The position numbers and the translations under genes are program-made. DNA of 64,000 nucleotides from NCBI RefSeq assembly GCF_035222275.1, contig NW_026946359.1, forward strand, positions 930,001-994,000. The letters run 5' to 3'. Shown piece after piece: positions 44,403 through 55,727 of the stretch. A model generated the notes under the pieces. The model was not told the DNA's origin and did no database searches. It saw only the letters and a program-made list of their open reading frames with translations. This DNA comes from Podospora bellae-mahoneyi (lineage: Eukaryota > Ascomycota > Sordariomycetes > Sordariales > Podosporaceae). Positions within the stretch are counted from its first letter, which is position 1, and each line of letters starts with the position of its first letter.

Positions 44403-47171
44403 ATGGATTCATCTGTCGCAGCATCCACGCTGACGAGGCAACGCATTAGTGTGGCCTTATTCTCGCTCGCGGCTACAGCAACAGTCGGCTTATACTGCTA
44501 CCGATTATACAACCCACAACCCGAACCGAGTGGTCGACTGCATAGGAGCAACGCCGTTCGACATCGCAGACGTTCTGTGAACACCCCCGTAGCCGCTGAA
44601 CCGCCAGGTCGCGCCCAATCCGAGGCGTCCTACACGTCGGCTGAATCCCATGCCGACGAGAACGCTGATATCGACACCACAGTTCGACCCTTGGCCGATG
44701 GCGAGACGGTCGCCGATGATGCCCAGGAGCTCGATAATAACTGGTATGATGACGATCAAAATCAATATGGTCCCCAGGCACGAGCCGGTCAAAATATTGT
44801 GAGCTTGCTCTTTCGAGTCTCCGAGGACAACGCCCGGCGCAGCGCCTATGTTCACCGAGGCTGCCAGTGCAACGGGTGCGGCATTGTCCCGATTCGTGGC
44901 ATCCGCTACCGCTGCGCCAACTGTGCCGATTTCGACCTCTGCGAGACATGCGAATCCCAAGGCCTCCACACCAAGACGCACATCTTCTACAAGATCAGGA
45001 TCCCGGCCCCGCGCCTCGGTCCTCGCCAGCTTCAACCCGTGTGGTACCCTGGAGACCCCGAGAACTGCCTGAGACTGCTTCCTAAGAGATTGATGGCCAA
45101 GCTGTCCAAGGAAACCGGGTTCGAACGCCCAGAGTTGGAAGCTCTCTGGGAACAATGGACGTTCATGGCCAACACGGAATGGAAGGAGGATCCGGATGAG
45201 CTGTGCTTGGCTATGGACCGCAAGACCTTTGAGCGATATCTCGTACCCTCAGGAGACAGACAGCCTATTCCGAATTTGCTACACGACCGGATGTTTGCCT
45301 TCTATGACGACAATAATGACGACCTCATCGGCTTCTCTGAATTTCTCCGCGGCACATCCTACAGGAAAAGAAAAAACAGGCTCAGGAAGATCTTTGACGG
45401 ATACGATGTGGATAACGACGGTTTCGTGAGCCGCCGAGACTTCCTACGCTTGTTCCGCGCTTATTACGTGCTCTTCAAGCAGATGCATCGGGACATTCTG
45501 GAAGGGCTGGACGATCAGGTCATGAGTTCGACTGAGGTCCAACAGCTAGGAACAAGCAGAGCACCGTTGAGCAGTCTTTTTGGCCGCGAAGGCATTTTCC
45601 AGCCGCCCGAAACCGATCGCCCCTTGGAAGGAAAGGTTGTCAACGAAAGCCTGGGCGAAGTTCACATTGCGGACGGAAACCCCCGGGCTGTGGCTACGGA
45701 TTCACCTGATGTTTCCGACCGACAGTCAGTTTTGAATGACTTGTTTGCAAAGCAAACCCAGACCCAGGAAAGCCTGTTTGTTCTGGCTGATAGTCGGCCA
45801 TCGGCGAACAGAGAAAGCGGCATCGAATACCTGAACGCTCTCTTGAACCCACCAACCCGGACCAGCGAGCTACCGACTATTATAGTGGGGGAGTCGCCGC
45901 GCGGTGACCAGTTGATGCTTGTTATGAACGGCCCACAAGCTCACATGACAAATGGTGATGGTCAAGACGGCGGGGCCAGCGAGCAAACACCTCAACGAGT
46001 CGAGAATGGCGCTTCCCCACCCGGTGAGGAGGCCAGTGATAACTCCAGGGAGGGCGAAGGACGAGCCGGGGACCGCCACTCCGCTCGCGTTCCCTATATT
46101 GCCACCTCTAACCGACGTGTAAGGGTTGAAGCACGAAAAAAGCTATTTGATCGTTGGAAGAAGCGGCAGTTTTATTTGGATGAAGAGGAAGGTGCTATGG
46201 CTCCTGACAGCTGGCCTGAAAGCCTTGACGTCTTGGCACTGGCGAATTCGTCAATAGAAAGCTCAAAGGCTCCTCAACAGCCTCCTTTCTCGCGGTCACG
46301 ATCTTCATCTAAAGTGCGATTTGCTGATGATGATGATGAGTATGACCATGGCTACGATACTGATGCGAGATCCAACATCTCCAATTCTTCACGGAGTATA
46401 CCAGAAAGATGGGGCGGAATGGAAATCCCTGATGCCGAAAGAGACGTGGGCAAGGAAATCTTTTACCAAGTCATTCAGCAGGCGTTCAACGAAATACTCG
46501 ATACCCTCTTCAAACGCAAGGAGGACCTTGCGGTAAAGGCGGCGGAAACCAAGGAGGCGCGCGACAAATGGAGACCGTCCTTTACATCCATCAATCTCAA
46601 AGAGGTCGACAGGAACAAGCAGAAAGTTACCAAGAAGTGCAAGCCTGCTGAGCTGTCCTTGGAAGAGCTTCTTGCTGCTAGCGGGTACAGCGTTGACCAG
46701 AGCGAGGGGGATGGAACCACTCTGGTGGGTTCAGCCTCTGAGATTGTGCCGGACGAGTTGCCTGTTCTGCCATCTGAGGAGCCCGAGGAAATATCAGCAT
46801 CATCATCAGAGGCGGCTTCTCATCGCGATCCAACTATGCCGCAATTTAGACCCAATGGCGATTCTGAATCCGAACCCGCCGTCGAGACACCCTCTGACGA
46901 GGACCCTACCCCGGTCCATAGAACCGCGGTGAAGGCGGAAAAATCCAAGAAGAAGGCCAGCAAGAAGAATGGATCGGTGTCTCCGCCATCCTATGAACAG
47001 TTGGTGGAGTGGAAACGACTGGATCTGGCTGAGAAGGAGGCAAGCGATCGCGGTGGATGGGGCAGGCTCAGCTTCGAGGAATTTGAGCGTATCTACAAGG
47101 AGGAGGAAGCCAACGGTAGCCGGCTTGACTATCTGGCTACCTGGATCGACTTTTGCATCCCGTATCACTAG
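44403..47171 (+). CDS. Membrane-anchored ZZ zinc finger and EF-hand protein
   Basis: A single exon of 922 aa. A single N-terminal transmembrane helix (residues about 14-33, RISVALFSLAATATVGLYCY) is followed by basic RHRRR, which suggests the rest is cytosolic. A ZZ-type zinc finger spans about 152-195: CQCNGC, then YRCANCADFDLCETC and HTKTH. Two EF-hands follow: the loop at 302-313 (DDNNDDLIGFSE) and a canonical one at 335-346 (DVDNDGFVSRRD). The remaining 550 residues are mostly disordered and acidic, with conserved islands: RVRVEARKKLFDRWKKRQFY, WGGMEIPDAERDVGKEI with QQAFNEILDTLFK, and a C-terminal block ending WIDFCIPYH. This architecture is known across filamentous fungi; the function is not established. 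A calcium-responsive adaptor on an organelle membrane is an inference. Confidence 0.85.
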   Translation: MDSSVAASTLTRQRISVALFSLAATATVGLYCYRLYNPQPEPSGRLHRSNAVRHRRRSVNTPVAAEPPGRAQSEASYTSAESHADENADIDTTVRPLADGETVADDAQELDNNWYDDDQNQYGPQARAGQNIVSLLFRVSEDNARRSAYVHRGCQCNGCGIVPIRGIRYRCANCADFDLCETCESQGLHTKTHIFYKIRIPAPRLGPRQLQPVWYPGDPENCLRLLPKRLMAKLSKETGFERPELEALWEQWTFMANTEWKEDPDELCLAMDRKTFERYLVPSGDRQPIPNLLHDRMFAFYDDNNDDLIGFSEFLRGTSYRKRKNRLRKIFDGYDVDNDGFVSRRDFLRLFRAYYVLFKQMHRDILEGLDDQVMSSTEVQQLGTSRAPLSSLFGREGIFQPPETDRPLEGKVVNESLGEVHIADGNPRAVATDSPDVSDRQSVLNDLFAKQTQTQESLFVLADSRPSANRESGIEYLNALLNPPTRTSELPTIIVGESPRGDQLMLVMNGPQAHMTNGDGQDGGASEQTPQRVENGASPPGEEASDNSREGEGRAGDRHSARVPYIATSNRRVRVEARKKLFDRWKKRQFYLDEEEGAMAPDSWPESLDVLALANSSIESSKAPQQPPFSRSRSSSKVRFADDDDEYDHGYDTDARSNISNSSRSIPERWGGMEIPDAERDVGKEIFYQVIQQAFNEILDTLFKRKEDLAVKAAETKEARDKWRPSFTSINLKEVDRNKQKVTKKCKPAELSLEELLAASGYSVDQSEGDGTTLVGSASEIVPDELPVLPSEEPEEISASSSEAASHRDPTMPQFRPNGDSESEPAVETPSDEDPTPVHRTAVKAEKSKKKASKKNGSVSPPSYEQLVEWKRLDLAEKEASDRGGWGRLSFEEFERIYKEEEANGSRLDYLATWIDFCIPYH

Positions 47172-47419
47172 CAGTGGTGTTTTTATGACCCCCTCCATTT
47201 TCATATCGCCATGGCAAACTGGTTGGGGCCGGCCGCGTGGAGTTGACTGACCACTGGCGCGAATAATGGCTACGAGATGAGGAGTCAGTGAGCATTGTAC
47301 GATGGCGTTGGTTATTGAGGCATAGCGGAAAATAAAAGCGCATTATGAATTAAGTGGAATTGATGCGATATTGTGTCGGTGTTATGTCTTCCTCGATGCT
47401 GATTTGGCAGATTGTTGTT

Positions 47420-47729
47420 TTTGTTTAGAGAGAACCTTTACGGAGCCCCCTATGTATCCAACCAACGCGCCCCCCCTTCCCCCACTTTGCTTATAATTTA
47501 ACAACCTTGTGTTGTGAAGGATAATTACTAAGCGTAAAGAGTATTTAATAAGCCTTGAAAATAATTAAAAGGCCTTTAAAGATTATTAAAAAGCCTTCGA
47601 AGATAGTTTAAAGGCTTGTAGATTTCTTGAAAGGTCTTTTATTATATTATAGGCAGGACAAGTTAATAGGTATAGAAGGGGCGCTGGTGAGACAAATAGG
47701 GGGCTCCGTAGAGGTTCTCTCTTTGTTTA
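47420..47729. mobile_element. MITE, 294 bp, with TIRs and 8-bp target duplication
   Basis: The element runs from 47428 to 47721. Its left end begins GAGAGAACCTTTACGGAGCC, and the reverse complement of its right end begins GAGAGAACCTCTACGGAGCC; the first 26 bases match at 25 positions and weaker similarity goes on to about 45. Both sides are flanked by the same eight bases, TTTGTTTA (47420-47427 and 47722-47729). The interior has no coding capacity and contains five or so units of a degenerate 21-bp repeat. Eight-base duplications are typical of the hAT superfamily, although these termini do not start with the usual CAG, so superfamily is tentative. The near-identical TIRs and perfect duplication suggest a fairly young insertion. 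Confidence 0.88.
47545..47652. repeat. Degenerate 21-bp tandem repeat inside the MITE
   Basis: About five units spaced 19-22 bases: AATAAGCCTTGAAAATAATT, AAGGCCTTTAAAGATTATT, AAAGCCTTCGAAGATAGTTT, AAGGCTTGTAGATTTCTTG, AAGGTCTTTTATTATATT. The consensus is close to AAGGCCTTTAAAGATAGTTT. Confidence 0.8.
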
Positions 47730-48326
47730 AACGTCTTTTCTGTGCTCGTTCCGGAGCAGGGTATGAAGAACTCTCCTGAGCCTTTTTCTTTTTTTCTTTT
47801 TTTTTTTTGTGCAACGGGAAAAGGGTTTTTTTTCTTTTTTTCCTTCTTTTTTTCAACTTTACACCCAAGTGAAATTGATGGTCTTGCTGGTGGGGCATGA
47901 AGGAATGATGCGGCAAGCGCTCAGTCGCGGTTTCCCAGGTTCTCCTATAACGTGCTCCTTCCTTATATGTCTCTAGGAGGCCAGTGCCCGCTTGATACCT
48001 GTTCCATGCCACTCCAGTTCTCAAAGCCTATGCTGTCGGGACCCCTCTTGTCCCTCCTCTCTCATCTTGACTCACGCTGCCACTCGCTGGCCTCTATTTC
48101 CGCGTTTTTATTCCTTATATCCTTCCTACCTGTCATTCTCTCCCATCAATACCTCTGAGATAGGTAGACGCTTTCCTTTTTTTCTCAATGATTATTTTAC
48201 CCTAACACACATTCCTTTTTTCTCCGAGCGAACCGCCACGATATCACTCCTCCCCCTCGTCACCTTCCTCCGGCCTGACGCAAGGAGCGCTCATTTTTTC
48301 TCCCCCACTTCCTCCATCACCAGGGC

Positions 48327-48359
48327 GAAGAAGAAGAAGAAGAAGAAGAAGAAGAAGAA
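48327..48359 (+). repeat. (GAA)11 in the DUF3176 5' leader
   Basis: Eleven perfect GAA units end 10 bases before the start codon of the DUF3176 gene. Confidence 0.95.
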
Positions 48360-48369
48360 ACGACCAATA

Positions 48370-50862
48370 ATGGACCCCGACAACATATCCCTCCGGTCCA
48401 AGAAACGACTAATAACGGACTCGGGCAACATATCCCCCCGGACCCGGTCCAAGAAACGACCAGTAACGGACTCTGGTAACGAATCCCCTCATTCCGAGCC
48501 TAATACCCAGCGGAGCCCGTGGAATACCGAACAAGATGACGAATCCTCGACCATTGTCCGGCCGTCGAACCCGAGAAGGGAGAGATATCATTCTGTGTCG
48601 AATAGACGGAAAGAAGGGGAGAATTCCTCGTCTGGGGCGTGGTCACACAAGGCTGAGCCGCCTTCTGCGCCTTCGGAGAGGGCGATGAGTGATGGTGGTG
48701 GTGATGGGCAGCATGGGGGTGGTGGGAGGAGGGAGCAGGATGATGGTGCTTCGACTTATACGCAGAGATTGTACGATCATGTTATTGGGGAGAGGTTTAC
48801 GCCTTCGAGGACGGGGCATCATCATCGGAGTCGGACGCCGAGGCCGGCGATTGTCATGACTGGGCCGGGTGGGGAACAAGAGGAGTGGCGTTATGAGGAG
48901 GATGATAGGTTTGAGAATGTGGAGTTGGGGGGAGGGGAGGGGTTTGTGATGGAGGAGAGTAACTCGCCTGGTGGGGGGGAGGGGGGAAGGAGGAGGAGGA
49001 GGAAATATTACAGCTCGTTTAGTTGGTGGAAGGAGGAGTATGTTTATGCTGGGTTGAGTGTGGTTGCTGTGGTGGGGCTGGCCGGGTTCTTGAGGACGTA
49101 TGATGGGCAGGTTTTGCCACAGGAATTTGGGTGGTCCGGTATAAGCTTTGAGACGGGGGTTGTTGCGTTGGTGACGGCGATGAGATTGTGTATGGATGCG
49201 TATGTTGGGTCGGCCATCAGCCAGGGGGCGTGGTTGTGGGTGAGTGAGAGTGCGCAGATGAGGAGGAAGGGTGGGGAGGATGGAAGGTGTGGAGCAAAGT
49301 TGGAGGATTTTGGGAAGTTTGATGCTGCGAGTAGGGGGTTAAGGGGGGCAATAAAGCTGATTTGGAGGTTGAAGGGGAGGTTTGTAGGCCCGATGTGACG
49401 GAATTGCTTGCGATGCTGACATGGGGATATAGGCACCTTGGATGCGTTGGAGCAGCCATTGCCATTCTTGGGGTGGGGTTTGAGACCTTCAGTCAGGAAA
49501 TGGTCAGCTTTGAACAGCAACCGAGGCATCTAGACAATGGCACGTTGAGTCCGGCACCAGCACCGGCTAGGTCAGAGGTTTAGGACACTTATCTACACCG
49601 AGGGTTCATTGGTGGTAAGCATGTTCATCTGCTCCAGAGAAGTTTGCCGGCTAACAAAAACTATAGATACGTCTCTGTCTTTATCGACAAAAGCGGCTGT
49701 CTATGCCGGAATTATCTCCACAGAGGTGAGTCTTCAACTTGGTAGGGTTGACCAGATAACTAAGTATCAAGGTCAGATTCCCATGATTCCAGTATCCTGC
49801 GGGACTGCCAATTGCTCGTGGCCTATCATACCTACACTAGCCAGCTGTGGCGACTGTGTCAATGCCGAGATATACACCAAGTGCAACAAAACAGCCAATA
49901 CTTGCACCTACACAACTGGCTCTGGGACGTCAATCGTAAATTCGATGGATCCGGGGGAACGAAGCATATTCAAGGTCGCACCAACCAACGGGACCGTCCA
50001 CAAGATCTCCTCGACTTCCCGCGCTTACTACTCAGTGTTTGACTTTCTCTCTGTAACACAAACAGAAGAGACTGGGCTGCTTCTGGCTGGTTCAGAATGC
50101 GCTCTGTGGTTCTGCGTAGAGGGCCTCAAGATCTGGGTAGAGGACGGCAAGCAGAACCAAACCCGCGTTGCCAACCACTCCCTCACCTCGTTGACAATGA
50201 CCAGTGCCGCCCATGGGTCAGAGCACGTCTTTATCAACATCCCTCCCAGTCTCAACACAGACAATGCCACAAAATACGTCGTCACGCGCGAGGCCATGCT
50301 CGCCCTGCGTAACTTCATGTCGTCCATCACGATGGGCACAGTCACCACGACCATCAACACGCTTGATTCGTCATCAGACTGGGTAGAAGCCATGTGGAAC
50401 GCCACCACGGGCGATTTAAATCAGTGGATCAACACCTTTGCTGCCAGCCTGACGAACGAATTCCGGCTTCATGGAGCGGTGACACAGACGACGAAGAAAC
50501 GATACGATGGAGACGCCACGCAGATGACGCCAGTGGTGAAGGTGAGGTGGTACTGGCTGATGTACCCTGCCTTTATGATACTACTGAGCATCTACTTTTT
50601 GTTTCACACCGTTCTGGCGTGCTCGATGGCTGGAGTCAGGGCGTGGAAGGGAGAGGTGTTGCCGCTGTTGTTTTGCAGGGTGGATGAGGGGTTGTATGAA
50701 CGAGGCAGGGCTGGGTTGGAGATTCCAGGCGGATTGGAGAAGAGGGTTGCGGGGGAGAATGTGGCGATGTACAGGAGTGCGGAGGATGGCGGGTGGGGGT
50801 TTAGGACTGTGGAGCATGGGGAGTGGGCTGAGGAGGTGAGTGTAGAGGGAGAGAAGAAGTAG
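48370..50862 (+). CDS. DUF3176 family membrane protein
   Basis: Three exons, 48370-49379, 49433-49570 and 49638-50862, giving 790 aa. The start is the first in-frame ATG (MDPDNISLRSKKR). About 215 disordered residues, rich in Ser, Arg and Gly, precede the DUF3176 core. This begins near WWKEEYVYAGLSVVAVVGL (TM1) and continues with FETGVVALVTAMRLCMDAYV (TM2), SAISQGAWLWVSESAQMR, LEDFGKFDAASRGLRGAIKL and, after splicing, RHLGCVGAAIAILGVGFETF (TM3). The large loop has paired Cys (CGTANCSWP, LASCGDC) and many N-x-S/T sequons, so it is probably extracytosolic; a last helix (YWLMYPAFMILLSIYFLF) is near residue 695. A 51-nt stretch at 49726-49776 has intron ends (GTGAGT..CAG) and no frame effect; removing it gives IISTEIPMIPVSCGTANC, closer to the family, and 773 aa. 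Function of DUF3176 is unknown. Confidence 0.85.
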
Positions 50863-53800
50863 ATTGTGAGATTGAAGATTGATGACTAGACAAATTTGAA
50901 TCAAACAGACCGCTCCTTGAAGATTGCTGATGGTTGTATTGCTGTTGCGGTGTTGATGTTGGATTTGTGGTGGGTGGTTGAAAGTGGACACTGCTGAGCC
51001 TGCTGTGGAAACGAAAAGGGGCAAAAGGGGTGGTTCTTCACGATGTAAACAGTGCGCACGGACCAACAGACTTTGATTATCAGGGATACGTACATTTTCA
51101 CAACACTATTTACAGAGAATGAGATACATGTAGCTCAAAGTGGTTGTAATCAGTCTGAGGGAGCTCATGTAAGAGTACTATACTCGTGAGCTGGGCATCT
51201 CTCTTCAGCAGCCGGTTATGTCTCGTGGGCGGAATGAGCCGGGCATCCGTTCCGGCGCTCGTTGATTGGGCTGCTCGTAGCGTGGCTTTTCAACAAGATA
51301 TGGGGCGTGGTGATGACAACCGTGTATGCGCATGTTTTGCGATCACCGAGTTGCATTCGGCTGGAAGAAATCAAGATTGTTCAGGGGGAAGAGTGTGAAA
51401 GTACTTTCAGGTCAACGTGACATGGTGGTACTTTGAGGAGATCTCGAACTGTCTGGACTCTACAGGGACAGGGTATCTATCTTCTTCGGCTCATACTGCT
51501 TTGGACGGTTCGAGGTGGCGTTATGGTTTGGATAGTCTGGTACTCCGCAGTGGAAATGGGGATGTCGCCTCTCACCGGCGTCGTTAGTGATAAGGCACTT
51601 TGCAGGCTTTTGATTTCGGAGAATGCTTGCTACTGGGTTACTTGAGAATGGAAAAATGAAACTGAGCTGGGAGGCCGCGAGATCGTGAGATACACCAGAG
51701 GGCATAGAGGTGCAACAGGACTCGGAGTCTTCCCTCAACTGATTCACAGGGCACAGTGCGTCTGACACCGTTGCGGATGTGGCGCTAGTGTTGATGGTGA
51801 CCGGCTCATTCTTTGCTCGACCTCGCCGGCGGCTACTAACTGCGGTGATTTCCGTGGCTGTCCGAGGCGCAATGTCACGATGTTTGGCCATGTCTGACCC
51901 CCAACAGGTCGATGGGTGCCGAGCAGCCGATTTCTTCTGTCTCTTCTTGTTGAGCAGCTGCCGAGAGGGTGTGGGATGTGTTCAGATTGTGACTGGTGTG
52001 TTTGAGTGGTAGGTGAGTATGGTTGATCACCCGTTGAACCACGGAAAAGCCTCTCCGGGGAGGTGGAGTTGCACATCGATAACGGCAAGCGAAGGTTGAC
52101 ACCCTTCATTTGTTACCCACCAGGAGCCTGTACAAAAGATATTGTTGCGGGGTGGTACATTCAGACTGACTGGGGATAACAGGCAATCTAAGGGCCGTTG
52201 AGCATGATCAGACGGTATAGATGAGGAGTGTCGATGGTTTTTTTTTTTTTTCTCTTTTTTTTTTTTGAAATGATAGCGTTTTTGAATCTTATCCCGTAGA
52301 CTCGTTGAACTATCCATGGTTAGATGAGATATTTCAGGATTTCAGTTGATTGAGTGTCATGAGGACAAACAATTCGAGGCAGTCGGAGTGCTGAGATGTG
52401 AGTGAGGCAAGAGCGAAAGTGCAGAGCACTTTGACCCACACCCCACAACAGTTTCATCCACACAGCCCAAGCTAAGGTAAGAAGCTTTGTTGGCAGCACA
52501 ATGCCCTTTATCCAAGACCAAACACCACCACCGATTCCATCTTTCCTTTTCACGTCTGCCTTACACACAGCCGCTCGGATGACAAAGACCTCAGAGTCTC
52601 AACGAGGAGCCGTGGCGGTTATGCAACCAACCCACGCTACTCTCGCAGTTCTACCCGCTGCTCTACCACCAACGAGCAACTGAAAAGACGGCTCTTCTGA
52701 CACAACAACCTGGATGGACAACACATTGTTTCTCAGTCCACTCCATCTCGCAATAGGCAGTCTACGTATGCAGAGCGGTTCCGTCCATAAGCATTATCTT
52801 TCCGAACTGGGATTCCTAGACTCACTTTATCGCTGTACAATCATATTCTGACAAATATACTATAGCTTTCGCATAATTATTCGTAACATTGGTTCCTCGA
52901 GCCAAGCATGATGCCCAGCCAGGTCTGTCATCGATTATTGCATATCGGAGCTGGAAGAATACCGCCATGCAACAGCACTGTTTGGTACAAGTGGACCTTG
53001 CAGCTTTGACTCGCAGAGAGAGCAAATCATGTTACCTGCGCTGCAAGCGACAAGCTCTCTTCCCGAGGTCCCAAACACCAGCCTCCGTTCGCCCATCGCG
53101 CCATTCTGCGGTGTTTCTCTCGGTCGAGGCCGCAGACGTCGTCGTATTGCTGCCAGCAACGCCATGCACTCCCTCATCCTGAGGCAAACCTGCATCTACC
53201 TCATTAGCTCGCACTTGGCTCTGATCTAAACGCCACCACCCACGTCAATCCCATTTTTAAGAGCAATTCTGCGCAAGGTTGTGGACCCCCAACCTTCTCG
53301 GCAGATCATCTAGACGGAACGGAAGCTCACCGTGGTGGCAGACGTTAGGATTTCCGGCCCTGTTCTGATGCGTTTTCAAACATCATCTCCCCCTCCCCCC
53401 ACCAAAAAAAATGCTCGAGGGGTGCGCGCTGATATGACAAGTCAAAGTTGGCTTTCCACAACCAATTACCTTCATCTCCCTGTCCCGACAGACTGGTACA
53501 GTCGCTGAGCCCTGTTCATAGCTCTGCTGTTGGTTCCTAGCGCCACCACTCTCCCCTCGCTTTTCATGGGAGAGGGAGGTGGCATATGAGACTGGTTTGA
53601 CACGAAGTCGAAAGCTGGCATTTTCAGACGGAGGACGTGTACCACTGACAGAACATACCCTGTTGGAGAGACTCTGGCGTCTTGTCATCCGATCAGATGG
53701 GTCGCGCACGGTGATGGGAGCTAAATCCTTCCGCCAATTCAACCGTTGATGGGGGCTAGGGAAGTGCCACACATGACGTTTGCATGCTGAGCTGCTTGCG

Positions 53801-55727
53801 TTGCACATCGATCAAGAAAACCCGTTCCACGAAACCATCTTGGTTCTCTCGTTGCTTCTTTTGTCCTCGGTGTGGCTGGCGGTGAGTTGACACTCGCCCG
53901 CACCAGGGGTCCACGGACAACTCACCTCGAGCACGACCTTTCAGGCGCATGTCTGCCTTCCCATTTCAGCTTGAGTAGACACCACAGCTTCACAAGGACC
54001 CCCCTGCGTCGTGGCGCCTTATCAGCAAGTCAGCGGACAGGAAGGCAACAGGAGCAGAGCGTTGACCATCGTCTGCCAGTCCCACCCCAACCCTCCAAGA
54101 TGGTTTCATGCAAGCTTGTTGCTCCTTTTTAGCCACCCATCTGACTAACACCATGCCCTTCTGTACCACACAGTGCTTTCGGTGTTAAGTGTTCGCACAT
54201 GCCAGGAGACACCACCGCGGCACCAGTGGCTTCCCCAGCTTCAACGACCTGATCACCCCTGTGTGCGCAGGGTCGATCCCACTGAACCATCACGGCCGTC
54301 CCGCATCTCCACCACCTTTCTGACCGAGTACCCGACTGGCGATAGTGAATGGGTTATCATTTCAACGCGAAAGCGACACTGACAGCATCTAGGATTTCTT
54401 CGGGAACCATTCAGGCCACCATGGCCGCCATCCAGGCCACCATGGCCGCCTTCCAGCCCCAAGTCTGAGGGCTCCCAGGGGCCATGATCAGCCGATTCAC
54501 TCAGCCTTTGTTTCGATGCCCACCGCTAACGAGAACTCGCTCTCCAATGCAACTGCTTTCAGGTATGGTATTTTCGGACATAAGGGAACCAGGTAAATGA
54601 GGCGAAGATTGCAGAAAACGGCGCGCGTGCACACACGATTCCTGGTTCCGGCTCGGCTGATGTAGTTCCCCCCAACAGTCACCGCCACCATGCTCGAGCA
54701 TTTTAAGCGCCGAACCAACGTGCCGCGTTGTGTGAATCGTGTGCGTCTATTACCCTGCCTACATGACTTTGCCTACCCTCCATCACCACCCACACCCTCA
54801 GGGCTGACGATGTAGTGCGTGTTTGCTACCCACACCCATCAAGGTTGCTTCTAAAACACGCTACTGCAAAATGTGAGTAGCCAGCCAACAACTTTTTCAA
54901 AACTCCCGCGGGATGACAGAATCTGAGATCTGACTAGGTGCCATCTTCATCAAGTGATTCCATGTCTGTTGATCTGCCCACACAGTACGGATATGTCAGG
55001 GTCTCTACTGTTGCAAAGCCTGAAGAGACCTTCCTTATCCTGGGAAATGAAACATCGATGCCCCCATCTCAAGCGCGCTGTTGGTTCATCACGCTTTGAT
55101 TCATTTGAAAAGATTTATCGCGAGGCCGAGGGCTCTCGCTTGCGGCTGACAATCTTTCAAGGACAACAACCAACAGAAACAAAATGTCTTGGGCTATTAC
55201 GACCTTCTTTTTTGGTGAACAATACCCAACAAATAGTGGAAACTGTAGCATACAAGCGCCTCTGCGGCGTAAATGTTTGATTGTTACACGTTACACCGCG
55301 GCTGAACAAAGTCTGTGATAAACCACGTTTCATGATGTTTGGTTCGTCTCAATACATCTGGAACGAGATAGGTGGTTCGAGGTGGTAAAAATGCGTAGGA
55401 AATCTGACACAGAACCGTGTAGCTAGCTATCAACGTGGGAAAAAAAATACGCAATGCACAAACATGCTGCCGCCTCCCATCTTTCTCCTAGTATAAAGTA
55501 TGTGAGTGACAATAAATGCGCAAAAAGCAGAGTTGCCAGCCCAGACATTGGAAAAACATGCAGCCAGATGCGAGCGAGGTATATCCTTCTAAAGAGCAAA
55601 AGGCGGAATCGACAAGGGAAAACAATGAATCGTTTGAGAGTTAAGCCTGTGTGGAGATATAAATGTCAGCATTCTGATGATTTGAGAGAGGTATAAAAGG
55701 GAAACATACCACAGACACTAAAAGCAA
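50863..55727. other. 4.9-kb gene-poor region
   Basis: This lies between the stops of the DUF3176 and F-box genes. Open frames here are under 150 codons, overlap each other on opposite strands and show no domain. It holds T runs at 52238-52265 and a 21-bp duplication at 54412-54453. A non-coding transcript or small gene around 54080-54480 is possible but I cannot support one. Confidence 0.5.
54412..54453. repeat. Two-copy 21-bp tandem repeat
   Basis: Two units of CAGGCCACCATGGCCGCC plus ATC or TTC. The unit contains CCACCATGG, so two good start contexts lie 21 bases apart in the same frame, but that frame ends after about ten codons. Confidence 0.85.

Larger units (their letters stand above)
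47172..48369. other. Intergenic, holding a MITE and the DUF3176 5' leader
   Basis: This contains the ZZ gene 3' UTR, the MITE at 47428-47721, long T-rich runs (47784-47850) and a C/T-rich leader ending in (GAA)11 just before the DUF3176 start. A frame open from 47992 is continuous with that gene but has no ATG before 48370. Confidence 0.6.

Noticed and set aside
47992-48369. Upstream extension of the DUF3176 frame
   Set aside because: Open but has no ATG, starts from TTG, and includes C/T-rich leader and (GAA)11; more likely 5' UTR.
51460-52109. Minus-strand frames of 121-143 aa
   Set aside because: No domain, no hydrophobic segment, and conflicting overlapping frames; not supported as genes.
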